Source: DASYKS01 sp031404815
Lineage (GTDB): Bacteria; Acidobacteriota; Thermoanaerobaculia; Multivoradales; UBA5704
DNA length: 64,000 bases
NCBI GenBank assembly: GCA_031404815.1
Contig: JANNIH010000043.1
Coordinates: forward strand, 1 to 64,000
Direction of reading: 5' to 3'
Shown: in pieces, positions 41,463 to 49,732 of the stretch
How positions within the stretch are numbered: the stretch's first letter is position 1
Layout: each line of letters starts with the position of its first letter
The notes under the pieces: model-generated
What the model was told of the DNA's origin: nothing
The model's input: only the letters and a program-made list of their open reading frames with translations
The model's database searches: none
Position numbers and translations under genes: made by a program

Positions 41463-42116
41463 ATGAGCATCCGCATCCTGCTGGCCGACGATCACCAGAT
41501 CCTGCTCGACGGCTTGAGCGCCCTGCTTGGCCAAGAGCCCGGTTTCGAAGTGATTGGTATGGCTCGGGATGGAAACGAGGCGGTCGAGAAGGCGCTGTCC
41601 GAACGGCCGGATGTCTTGGTCATCGACATCACGATGCCGGGCTTGAACGGGATCGATGCGACGCGCCAGGTCAAGACGAAACGACCCGGGATCAAAGTGC
41701 TCTGTCTGTCGGCGCATACCGAGCCCCGATTCGTTGTGGCCATGCTCAAGGCGAACGCCTCGGGCTACCTGCTCAAGGGGGCCTCCTTCGCGGAGTTGGT
41801 GCAGGCGATCCGCCATATCGTCGCGGACGAGATCTACATCTGTCCGGAGGTCGGCGCCGCCGTAGTCCGGGCGCTCGCGGACGAACGAGCCCGTGCCGCC
41901 TCGGCGGACGAGGCGCTCTCCCTGCGCGAGCGCGAAGTGCTGCAGCTGATCGCCGAGGGGCACTCGACGAAAGGAATCGCCCACCGGCTCCACCTGAACG
42001 TCAAGACCGTCGGCAGCCACCGCGAGCGCCTGATGGCAAAGCTCGACATCCATTCGATCGCCGGTCTCACCAAATACGCCGTCCGCGCCGGTCTCTCCGA
42101 GGTCGCTCCGGCGTAG
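41463..42116 (+). CDS. NarL/FixJ-family response regulator 2 (tandem duplicate)
   Basis: 217 residues with Asp9-Asp10, Asp55 (V-L-V-I-D-I-T-M-P) and a LuxR-type HTH (L-R-E-R-E-V-L-Q-L-I-A-E-G-H-S-T-K-G-I-A). It is closely similar to response regulator 1. The HTH has Gly for Glu in S-T-K-E-I (S-T-K-G-I) and the receiver carries L-L-K-G rather than L-L-K-D, so its DNA target or phosphorylation may have diverged. It lacks a good Shine-Dalgarno (only TTTTT before the ATG). It has no dedicated kinase of its own nearby. Confidence 0.93.
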   Translation: MSIRILLADDHQILLDGLSALLGQEPGFEVIGMARDGNEAVEKALSERPDVLVIDITMPGLNGIDATRQVKTKRPGIKVLCLSAHTEPRFVVAMLKANASGYLLKGASFAELVQAIRHIVADEIYICPEVGAAVVRALADERARAASADEALSLREREVLQLIAEGHSTKGIAHRLHLNVKTVGSHRERLMAKLDIHSIAGLTKYAVRAGLSEVAPA

Positions 42117-42156
42117 CGCTTTGGCCCCTCGCGCCGATCAGGCTCCGCCACCTTCC

Positions 42157-42205
42157 GAATCAGTTTTTTGGTACCTCGAATTCAGCCACCCGCCGATGGT
42201 CCCGG
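42157..42205 (+). repeat. Conserved non-coding element, copy B
   Basis: Second copy of the element at 41353-41400, here 160 bases before the pilin-like gene: GAATCAGTTTTTTGGTACC, AATTCAGCC, CCCGCCGAT. It may be a promoter or binding site shared by response regulator 2 and the pilin gene, or a relic of the duplication. Confidence 0.65.
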
Positions 42206-42365
42206 GCAGGGGCTGGGCCTTACAGTTCAACCTGTCACGAGCAACAGGGTTCATCGGTTCCCGACCGGGTCTTCTCGGGTGGAGCAAGGGTCGGCGGGAG
42301 CTTCGGGAGAGTGCTTCTTAGGGCCACCAGGTTTACGTCGCAAGAACAACAAAAGGAGAAGTCCA

Positions 42366-42710
42366 ATGGTACGCAGGGGAAAGAAGGGGCAGGCCGGATT
42401 CATCGTCAGCGCCGAGATCATCTTCATTATGACGATCATGATCTGCTGCGTGGCGATCGGGTGGTCTTCGATCTGCGCCAAGATCATCGGCGAGATCGGC
42501 GACCTCGGCGGAGCGATCGGTTCGCTCAACCAGAGCTACAGCATGAGCGGTATGGCGGTCGGTCACCCGACCGATCCGGTCCATCCCACCGACATCGCGA
42601 GCTGGTCGGGCAGCGCGTTCATCGACACCCAGGACTTCTGTGATCAGGGCGGTCGCTGTGGCGTTCGGATGTGCATCCCGCCGACGCCGGAAGGCCCGCC
42701 GCTACCGTAA
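42366..42710 (+). CDS. Flp/Tad pilin-like small protein
   Basis: 114 residues; AAAAGGAGAAG lies just before the ATG. A basic leader (M-V-R-R-G-K-K-G-Q-A-G) is followed by one hydrophobic helix F-I-V-S-A-E-I-I-F-I-M-T-I-M-I-C-C, like class III signal peptides cut by a prepilin peptidase after Gly11. The conserved Glu is then at +6 rather than the usual +5. The rest (G-S-L-N-Q-S-Y-S-M-S-G-M) matches small proteins seen beside Tad genes in non-proteobacterial phyla, with four Cys near the end. It is probably the pilus subunit or a minor pilin. Confidence 0.7.
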   Translation: MVRRGKKGQAGFIVSAEIIFIMTIMICCVAIGWSSICAKIIGEIGDLGGAIGSLNQSYSMSGMAVGHPTDPVHPTDIASWSGSAFIDTQDFCDQGGRCGVRMCIPPTPEGPPLP

Positions 42711-42745
42711 CCCCGAGAGTGCAGCCGGCTTCGGGAGCGGTTCCG

Positions 42746-42779
42746 AAGGGCTTCGAGGGCAGCGTCTCTCGGAGCCCTT
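42746..42779 (+). terminator. Hairpin terminator after the pilin-like gene
   Basis: AAGGGCTTCGAG pairs with CTCGGAGCCCTT (12 bp, one G-U) around a 10-base loop, followed by TGCTTTG. It separates a probably highly expressed pilin transcript from cpaB. Confidence 0.6.
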
Positions 42780-42859
42780 TGCTTTGCCCGGGCTGTCATT
42801 CGGCCGCTTCCCGCCAAGCATCGGGCGCCGAATTCCGCTAGACTGCCGTCTCACCCATC

Positions 42860-43702
42860 ATGCGCCGGGAAACCTTTCGAAACGTCGCGGAAAAGCCCTG
42901 GGCGCGGATCGCGGTCCTCGCGGTCGCGTTGATCCTCGTCGCGGTTCTGCTCTTCCGCCAGGTCCAGCGCTTCCGCGGCGACCTCGAAGTGTGGGTCGCG
43001 GCATCGGATCTGGCGCCCGGCGCCGAAGTCGCAAAAACCAACCTCAAATCGATCCGGGTCCGCGAGCGCGAAGTGCCCGGGACGGTTCTGCGCGAGCGGA
43101 GCGCGATCGAAGGCAAGCGCCTCGCCCGCGCCAAGCGTGCGGGCTCGCCGTTTTTCGTCGCCGATTTCGCTCCGCCCGATCAGGGACCGGGCCTCGCCGG
43201 CATTGTGCCGGAGGGGCGCGTGCTCGTCTTCCTGCCGCTCGCGAACCTGCCGGTTGCCGAGCTGGTCGAACAGCTCCGCTTCGGCGACCGGTTCGACGTG
43301 GTCGCGTTCGGCGGTTTAAAGAGCGGCGGCCAGGGGGCGGTGCCGCTGGTGCACGACGGCTTCTTCGTCGGCTGGGTCTCCGAGCGGCCGCCCGCGGCGG
43401 GCGAGAAAAAAGCCGAGGGGCTGGGCGGCCAGATCGCCGAGGCGCTCGCCTCCTCCACCGGCCAGCAGGGGGGCGGCGCCGCCCAATCGCCACTGCTCTT
43501 GGCGGTCCAACCGTGGGAGGCGCTGCCGCTCACCGAAGCGCAGGCGGCTGGAGTGCCCCTTTCTCTGGTTCTCCATGGCCGCGCCGAAGTCGAGAAGGGC
43601 AAGGTCCTCACTCTGCCGATGCAACGCTTCGGCGAGGTCGAGGTGATCACCGGCGGCAACCGCGAAAAAGTCACCCTGCCCGGCGGCGCGCCATCGCCAT
43701 GA
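42860..43702 (+). CDS. cpaB: CpaB/RcpC-like SAF-domain pilus assembly protein
   Basis: 280 residues. N-terminal helix (A-V-L-A-V-A-L-I-L-V-A-V-L-L-F) then a SAF-type domain: W-V-A-A-S-D-L-A-P-G-A-E-V, and further beta strands with R-V-L-V-F-L-P-L. In Caulobacter and Aggregatibacter, CpaB/RcpC is a periplasmic partner of the secretin. TAGACT at 42839-42844 is a possible -10, so it may start a second transcript after the terminator. Its stop overlaps the secretin start by four bases. Confidence 0.85.
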   Translation: MRRETFRNVAEKPWARIAVLAVALILVAVLLFRQVQRFRGDLEVWVAASDLAPGAEVAKTNLKSIRVREREVPGTVLRERSAIEGKRLARAKRAGSPFFVADFAPPDQGPGLAGIVPEGRVLVFLPLANLPVAELVEQLRFGDRFDVVAFGGLKSGGQGAVPLVHDGFFVGWVSERPPAAGEKKAEGLGGQIAEALASSTGQQGGGAAQSPLLLAVQPWEALPLTEAQAAGVPLSLVLHGRAEVEKGKVLTLPMQRFGEVEVITGGNREKVTLPGGAPSP

Positions 43703-45618
43703 ACAAAATGAGCCGAAGGTACCCGCGAATGCAAGAGCGGCTGCTCCCGAAAATCGTCGGCCTCCTGCTCGCCGCCCTGTGCGGGTGGCACGGGACGGTC
43801 GCTTTTGGGCAGGGGGCGCCGGACCTTCAGTCGGTCGAGAGTCGCGGCACGCTCTCGGCAACAATCGGCGTCGGCCGGCTGGTCACCCTGCCACTCGACC
43901 TCGAGCGGGTGGCGCTCGCCGACGAGGGGCTCGCCCGGCTGCAGGTGGTCTCCGGGCGCGAGGTTCTGCTCACCGGCCTGCGCACCGGAAAGAGCACGCT
44001 CTACGTCTGGCTGGCCGGTGGGCAGCGGCTGCGTTACGAGGTCGAGATCCGGCGCGATCTGTCGTTCCTCAACAAGGTGCTCGCCGATCTCGATCCGCGC
44101 ATCGCGGTCGCGGCGAGCGGCGACGGCTCGTCGGTCGTGCTCACCGGCGAGACCGCGGACCGCGAGACGGCGGCGCAGGCCGAAGGGCTGGTCAACAGCA
44201 TTCTGCGGGCGCAGGGTCCGGCGGCCTCGGGTGGCGGCACCGTGCAGGTGGTGAATCTACTCCGTTCGCCGACCTCGACCGCCGAGCCCGATCTCTGGCT
44301 GACCGAAGCGCTCGGCGCGATTGATGCCCGGATCCGGCTGCGGCGCATTCAGGTCGGTCCCGAGCCGAACCCCGAACGCGACTCGTACATCCTCGAAGGG
44401 CGGGTCAAAAACGTCCAGGCGCTCGCGCGCGCGGTGATCCTCGCCGAGCGCCAGCTCGGCAACCCGGGTGTGCGCGTCGCGTCGCCGGCCGGCGGCTTGA
44501 GCTTCGGGCGCAATCGCAGCTTTCCCGGCACCCAAGGTGCCACCGGTGCGGCCGGCAGCGCGTCGCTCGCCGGGCTCGACCGGCCGCAAGGGGGGCTCGC
44601 CGGCCAGATCGCGCGCGGCTTGGCGATCACCAGCGAGTCGGGCCGTGTGCTCTCGATGTTGGAAGTGGACGACCTGCCGCAGATCATGGTCTCGATCCGC
44701 GTTCTCGAAGTCGATCGGGCGAAAGCGAAGAAGGCCGGATTCAACTTCCGCTTCGATGCCGAGCACCTGTCGCTCGGCAGCTTCCCCGGTCCGCAGGGGA
44801 GGCCGCCGCGCCAACTCGGAGGGGTGGCCGACGTCACGGCGATCGCGGGCAACGTGGTCGGGAGCTTCGTCGATCGCACGCTCTCGATCGTTTCGGCGAT
44901 CGATTTCCTGGAGGATCGGGATCTCGCCCGCTCGGTCTCGGAGCCGAACATCCTCACCCTGTCGGGGGAGGAGGCGTCGGTGCTGGTCGGCGGCGAGATC
45001 CCGATCCCGATCACCACCCTCTCGACAACGAATTCGGTGCAGGGGTTCGCCTTCCAGGACTTCGGCGTCCGACTAGACATCCGCCCGACCGTCGATGAGC
45101 AAGGGGTGATCGCGCTCGAAGTGGCGCCCAGCATCATCCGGCCGTCTCCGGGGCTGTCGGTCGGCGGCGTCCCCGGGTTTCAGGTCCAGAGCGTCCAGAC
45201 CACGGCGCGCGTCTCGGCCGGCCAGAGCCTGGTGCTCGGCGGGCTGCTCAGCTTCGAAGAGGGCTTCGAAGAGGCCCGCCTTCCCGTTCTGGGCAAGGTC
45301 CCGTTGTTCCGTTGGCGGCGCAAGAGCCGTCAGCAGCAAGAACTCCTGTTCGTGATCACCCCTCGCCTGGTCGCCGCGGGGCCGCCGCCCGAAGCGCCGA
45401 TCGAGCCGGTGCGCGGAGAGCGGATCGTTCTGCCGCAGCTCGGTGGGCCGGGGGAGGAGGGCGCTTCCCGCTCGGTCGTACCGTTCGCGACGCCGGCCCT
45501 CGACGAGACCGGCCTGCCGCCCGCCTTCCAGCCCGAATCGCCGGAGTCGCTCGGGTCGTCCGCGCCACCGGTGCCACCGGCGCCAAACCCGGAGCCGCCA
45601 GAGCCCGAGCCGAGGTAG
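43699..45618 (+). CDS. cpaC: CpaC/RcpA-like outer-membrane secretin
   Basis: 639 residues. Signal peptide with A-F-G-Q-G-A about residue 37; the N-terminal pilus-secretin domain (V-G-R-L-V-T-L-P-L-D, L-T-G-L-R-T-G-K-S-T-L) is followed by a BON-like region and the C-terminal secretin core (S-E-P-N-I-L-T-L-S-G-E-E-A-S-V-L-V-G-G-E-I-P and L-F-V-I-T-P-R-L-V). It ends with a Pro/Glu-rich tail of about 60 residues. It forms the outer-membrane channel of the Tad pilus. It starts within the cpaB stop (ATGA). Confidence 0.93.
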   Translation: MNKMSRRYPRMQERLLPKIVGLLLAALCGWHGTVAFGQGAPDLQSVESRGTLSATIGVGRLVTLPLDLERVALADEGLARLQVVSGREVLLTGLRTGKSTLYVWLAGGQRLRYEVEIRRDLSFLNKVLADLDPRIAVAASGDGSSVVLTGETADRETAAQAEGLVNSILRAQGPAASGGGTVQVVNLLRSPTSTAEPDLWLTEALGAIDARIRLRRIQVGPEPNPERDSYILEGRVKNVQALARAVILAERQLGNPGVRVASPAGGLSFGRNRSFPGTQGATGAAGSASLAGLDRPQGGLAGQIARGLAITSESGRVLSMLEVDDLPQIMVSIRVLEVDRAKAKKAGFNFRFDAEHLSLGSFPGPQGRPPRQLGGVADVTAIAGNVVGSFVDRTLSIVSAIDFLEDRDLARSVSEPNILTLSGEEASVLVGGEIPIPITTLSTTNSVQGFAFQDFGVRLDIRPTVDEQGVIALEVAPSIIRPSPGLSVGGVPGFQVQSVQTTARVSAGQSLVLGGLLSFEEGFEEARLPVLGKVPLFRWRRKSRQQQELLFVITPRLVAAGPPPEAPIEPVRGERIVLPQLGGPGEEGASRSVVPFATPALDETGLPPAFQPESPESLGSSAPPVPPAPNPEPPEPEPR

Positions 45619-45622
45619 GCGA

Positions 45623-47677
45623 ATGAGCGCGCGAGGCCTGCCTCGGCGATTCCGCCTGCTGGCTCTCCTGCTGGCCCTACCCCTCGCCGCCTGCGGACCG
45701 GCCGAACGCAAACATTTCGATCGCGGCGCCGCGGCCGATCGCGCCGAGCGCCCCGCCGAAGCCGAGCGCGAATATCGAGCGGCGCTCGCAGCGAACGCCG
45801 ACTACGCCCCCGCCTACTTGAGTTTGAGCCGCCTGCTGGTGCGTTCCGGTCGCCTGTCTGAAGTGCTCGCCGTCGCGCGCAGAGGGGTGGGCCGTTGTCC
45901 CTCCGATCCGAAGCTGCGCGCCTGGTACGGCGACGCGCTGCTCAAACGCCGCCGTTTCGCCGAAGCCGAACAACAGTTGCTCCGAGCACTCGCCCTACCG
46001 GGCGCCGGGGCCTATCCGCGCTACACGCTCGGGCTGCTCTATCTTTCGACCGGTCGGCCGAAAGCGGCCAAGGAGCAGCTGGAGCGGGCCACCGCGCTTG
46101 AGCCCGAGGCGCCGGAGGGGTGGTACCAACTGGCGAACGCCTGCGATCGGCTGGGCGACGCTCCGGCCCGGGATCGGGCGCTCGCCCGGTTCGCCGCGCT
46201 CTATTCCCCCCCGGCGTCCCCGCGGGCAACCCCAATCACCACTCCGCCGGTCGCTCGGGGCGGAGCTCGTCGGACCGCGAGCCGGCCGAATCTGATCCTG
46301 CTCTCGATCGACACCCTGCGCGCCGACCGGCTCGGTTGCTACGGCGGGCCTCATCCGACCAGCCCGGCGATCGATGCGATGGCGCGCGAGGGGACCCTTC
46401 TTACCCACGCGTTTTCGTCCTCGGCCTGGACGCTCCCTTCGCACATGACCATGATGACCGGGCTCTACCCCTCGGCGCACGGGGTGAATCCCGATCGCCG
46501 GACGTTCGCGGGAATCCAAGACTCCAGCGCGAGTTTCCAGATTCGCGGCTCAGGCCGGCTCGCAACACTCGCCGAGCGGTTGAGCCGGCTCGGCTATGCG
46601 ACCGCCGCGATCACCGAAGGGGGCTGGGTCGCTCCCAAGTTCGGATTCGATCAGGGGTTTGACACCTACGTCGCCCACGACAACGACAATCTGGACGCCG
46701 GGACACAGAGGCTCACCCTCGCCTGGCTCGCCGCGCGCGCCAACCGGCCGACAACGCCGGCAACGCCAGAAACGCCGGAGCGGCCGTTCTTCCTGTTCGT
46801 CCACACCTACCAGGTCCATCAGCCGTACCACCAGCCGTCGCCCTACGATTCGCTGTTCGTAGCGCCCGGCCATCGCGGCTACGCCCTGCCCGGAGCGTCG
46901 CTGCCCATGGCGCTGCTCGACAAGTTCAAAGACGGATCGTTTCCCCCCACCGCGGCGGACATCGAAGCGTTTCGCGCCCGCTACGACGGCGAGGTTCGCC
47001 ACGTCGACGACTTCGTCGGTCGTCTGCTGGCGACGCTCCGAGCCACCGGCCTCGATCGCAACACGATCGTGCTGCTCACCTCGGACCATGGCGAGGAGCT
47101 GTTCGAGCACGGCGGCTTCGACCATGGCGACACGCTGTACGACGAAGCGCTGCGCGTGCCATTGATCCTCTGGGGACCGGGGCGCATCCCGGCGGGGCGG
47201 AGGCCTGAACAAGCCGCGGGAACGATCGACCTCCTGCCCACCCTGGTCGAGCTGGCGGGCGGCACGACCACCGGGCCGAGCGCACCGCCGATCCAAGGGG
47301 AGAGCCTGGTCCCCCGGATTGCGGACCCAACCGCAGGCGTCAAAAATCGCCTGCTGTTCGCCGAAGGATTCGCCACGGCGTTCCACCATTTCCAAGACAC
47401 CGACGCCTCGATCCCGCTCGCCTCGGTGCGCGAGGGTACGACCGAGCTGATCATCCACCGTTCGAACCCGGAAGCCGCCGAGCTGTTCGAGCTCCTGAGC
47501 GACCCCGGCGAGAGCCGCAACCTGGCCACAGAGCAGCCCGAAACGGTTGCCCGCCTCCGTCGGGCGATCCTCGCCTGGAAACAAGAAAACGCCCGCCTCG
47601 CTGCCCTCTACGGCAAAGCGACCGAGACGCTCGATCCCGAGACCGAAAAGCGGCTGCGGGCGCTCGGCTACCTCTGA
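45623..47677 (+). CDS. TPR lipoprotein fused to an alkaline-phosphatase-superfamily (sulfatase-like) domain
   Basis: 684 residues, starting 4 bases after the secretin stop. A lipobox L-A-A-C puts the lipid on Cys24. Residues about 30-200 hold TPR units (A-E-R-E-Y-R-A-A-L-A-A-N; A-E-Q-Q-L-L-R-A-L-A). From about 220 the sulfatase fold begins: N-L-I-L-L-S-I-D-T-L-R-A-D-R-L, then W-T-L-P-S-H with Thr270 in place of the Cys/Ser nucleophile of true sulfatases, and L-L-T-S-D-H-G-E-E for metal binding. The family is usually a phospho- or sulfo-transferase or hydrolase of unknown substrate. The lipoprotein plus TPR half resembles TadD, which is otherwise missing from this locus. Confidence 0.85.
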   Translation: MSARGLPRRFRLLALLLALPLAACGPAERKHFDRGAAADRAERPAEAEREYRAALAANADYAPAYLSLSRLLVRSGRLSEVLAVARRGVGRCPSDPKLRAWYGDALLKRRRFAEAEQQLLRALALPGAGAYPRYTLGLLYLSTGRPKAAKEQLERATALEPEAPEGWYQLANACDRLGDAPARDRALARFAALYSPPASPRATPITTPPVARGGARRTASRPNLILLSIDTLRADRLGCYGGPHPTSPAIDAMAREGTLLTHAFSSSAWTLPSHMTMMTGLYPSAHGVNPDRRTFAGIQDSSASFQIRGSGRLATLAERLSRLGYATAAITEGGWVAPKFGFDQGFDTYVAHDNDNLDAGTQRLTLAWLAARANRPTTPATPETPERPFFLFVHTYQVHQPYHQPSPYDSLFVAPGHRGYALPGASLPMALLDKFKDGSFPPTAADIEAFRARYDGEVRHVDDFVGRLLATLRATGLDRNTIVLLTSDHGEELFEHGGFDHGDTLYDEALRVPLILWGPGRIPAGRRPEQAAGTIDLLPTLVELAGGTTTGPSAPPIQGESLVPRIADPTAGVKNRLLFAEGFATAFHHFQDTDASIPLASVREGTTELIIHRSNPEAAELFELLSDPGESRNLATEQPETVARLRRAILAWKQENARLAALYGKATETLDPETEKRLRALGYL

Positions 47678-47783
47678 GCGGCGACCGCTCGGTACCCTTC
47701 TTGCACGCAGCCGGGAGCGGCTTCAGTCTGGAGCGACTCGCCGGAATCATCGTGTGAGTACTTGTTTTGAGGTGGTCCAAGTT

Positions 47784-49268
47784 ATGGAAAGTTCGGTGAC
47801 AGTCGATCAGTTCCGCCAGGTTGTCGAAATGGTGCCGACCGCCATGGTTATGGTGGACAGGAATGGCGTGATCGAGATCGTCAACGCCCAAGCGGTAGCG
47901 ACCTTCGGCTATTCGGCCACGGAGCTGCTGGGTCGATCGATCGATACTCTTTTGCCGGGATGGTTGCAAGATCTACATTCGGAACATCCTGACTCGTTTC
48001 GCGCCATAGCGAGCGCTCGTGGAATGGGTGACGGGCGTCAATTGTTAGGGCGCCGCAAGGATGGTGGCGAGTTCCCGGCCGAGATCAGCCTCAATCCGAT
48101 CGAAACGTCTGATGGTGTTAAAGGGCTGGCTGCAATTGTGGACATCTCTCTGGAACGAGCGCGGGCCGATCGGTTGCTGCGGGAGAGTGAAGAGCGGTTC
48201 CGCAAGATGATCGAGAGCGTAACGGACTACGCCATCATCACGCTCGACACCGGTGGCCATGTCGACAGCTGGAACCGGGGGGCCGAACGGTTGAAAGGTT
48301 ATCGTGATCACGAGATCTTGGGGCAACATTTCTCGCGTTTCTATATGCAAGAGGATGTTCTCCGTGGAAATCCCCAACGGGAGCTCGAGGTGGTCGCGGC
48401 CGAGGGGCGATACGAAGAAGAAGGTTGGCGGGTGCGCAAAGACGGCTCCCGCTTTTTGGCCTACGTGGCGATGGCCGCCGTTCGCGACGAGACCGGCCGG
48501 CTGCGCGGCTTCACCAAGGTGACGCGCGACGTCACCAAAGAAAAGCAGGCGGAACGCCAGCTGAACCAGATGATCCGCGACCTCAAGCGCTCCAACGACG
48601 AGATGAACAGCTTCGCCTATGTCGCCTCGCACGATCTCAAGTCGCCCCTGCACGGAATCAGTCAGTTGGCAACTTGGATCACCGAGGATATGGGCGACCA
48701 GTTGGGCGAAGAGACGAAGGAGCACCTGCGCCTGATGCGCAGTCGCGTGAGCCGCATGGAGAGCCTGCTGGATGACCTCCTCGCCTACGCCCGCGCCGGA
48801 CGGGTGAGCGAGAACTCGGTCCCGGTCGATACGCGTGATCTGGTGGAGGGTATCTTCGAGCTGAACGTCGGCGACCAGCCCCTCAAGCTGGAGATCGCGG
48901 CGAACCTGCCCCTTCTCCACACCGCGCGGGCCCCGCTTGAGCTGGTGTTCCGAAATTTGATCGGCAACGCGATCAAGCACCACGACAAGCCTGGTGGAGT
49001 GATTCGCATTTCGGCGCAACCGACCGTCGATGGCTTCGAGTTCGCGGTGGGTGACGATGGTCCCGGCATCGCCCCGGAACACCAGCAGCGTGTGTTCGGC
49101 ATGTTCCAGACCTTGAGGCCGCGCGATGAGGTCGAAGGGAGCGGTATCGGTTTGGCGTTGGTTAAAAAGACGATCGAATCGATCGGTGGCCGGGTGACCC
49201 TGGAGTCCGATGGCACGAGCGGTTGCACGTTTCTGTTCGTCTGGCCGACGACCCTTGTGACGGTATAG
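47784..49268 (+). CDS. PAS-PAS sensor histidine kinase
   Basis: 494 residues from the ATG with GAGGTGG 7 bases upstream. Two PAS domains: the first at about 10-120 (V-P-T-A-M-V-M-V-D-R-N-G-V-I-E-I), the second at about 135-255 (I-I-T-L-D-T-G-G-H-V-D-S-W-N-R-G-A-E-R). The HisKA domain has the phospho-acceptor His283 in S-H-D-L-K-S-P-L-H-G-I, and the ATPase domain has G-N-A-I-K-H-H and D-D-G-P-G-I. No membrane helix, so the signal is intracellular, and the SHDLKSPL type resembles phytochrome-like kinases. It forms an operon with the two receiver proteins downstream. Confidence 0.93.
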   Translation: MESSVTVDQFRQVVEMVPTAMVMVDRNGVIEIVNAQAVATFGYSATELLGRSIDTLLPGWLQDLHSEHPDSFRAIASARGMGDGRQLLGRRKDGGEFPAEISLNPIETSDGVKGLAAIVDISLERARADRLLRESEERFRKMIESVTDYAIITLDTGGHVDSWNRGAERLKGYRDHEILGQHFSRFYMQEDVLRGNPQRELEVVAAEGRYEEEGWRVRKDGSRFLAYVAMAAVRDETGRLRGFTKVTRDVTKEKQAERQLNQMIRDLKRSNDEMNSFAYVASHDLKSPLHGISQLATWITEDMGDQLGEETKEHLRLMRSRVSRMESLLDDLLAYARAGRVSENSVPVDTRDLVEGIFELNVGDQPLKLEIAANLPLLHTARAPLELVFRNLIGNAIKHHDKPGGVIRISAQPTVDGFEFAVGDDGPGIAPEHQQRVFGMFQTLRPRDEVEGSGIGLALVKKTIESIGGRVTLESDGTSGCTFLFVWPTTLVTV

Positions 49269-49280
49269 AAAGAACTCGAA

Positions 49281-49721
49281 ATGACGACAGAGACGACTGC
49301 ATACAACGACGTCACCATCCTGCTGGTCGATGATGACGACATCGATTTCAAAGCGCTCGAACGCGCGCTCAGAAAGCAGAAGATCGCGAACCGGGTGCTG
49401 CGGGCGCGCGACGGGGTGGAGGGGCTCGAGATGTTGCGCGATCCGCAAGCGATTCAACCCCCCTTCATTGTCCTGTTGGACATCAACATGCCGCGTATGA
49501 ACGGCCTGGAGATGCTCAAAGAACTTCGTCGCGACCCGGTTCTGACCAGCACCGTGGTGTTTGTGCTGACCACCTCTAAAGCGGATGAAGACATGGTCGC
49601 CGCCTATCAGCAGCATATTGCCGGGTATATCGTGAAACGCCAGATGGGAGACGGTTTCCTGCGCGTCGTAGAAATGCTCGATTGCTACTGGCGTGTGGTC
49701 GAGCTGCCGGCTTCATCGTGA
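49281..49721 (+). CDS. Single-domain response regulator (Rcp1-like)
   Basis: 146 residues, receiver only. L-L-V-D-D-D-D-I-D at the N-terminus, phospho-acceptor Asp67 in V-L-L-D-I-N-M-P-R-M-N-G, T-T-S and a V-K-R position in place of the usual K-P. Such Rcp1-type proteins are the normal partners of PAS or phytochrome kinases with the SHDLKSPL motif. 12 bases separate it from the kinase and 11 from the next gene. Confidence 0.93.
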   Translation: MTTETTAYNDVTILLVDDDDIDFKALERALRKQKIANRVLRARDGVEGLEMLRDPQAIQPPFIVLLDINMPRMNGLEMLKELRRDPVLTSTVVFVLTTSKADEDMVAAYQQHIAGYIVKRQMGDGFLRVVEMLDCYWRVVELPASS

Positions 49722-49732
49722 AAGGAGCTATC

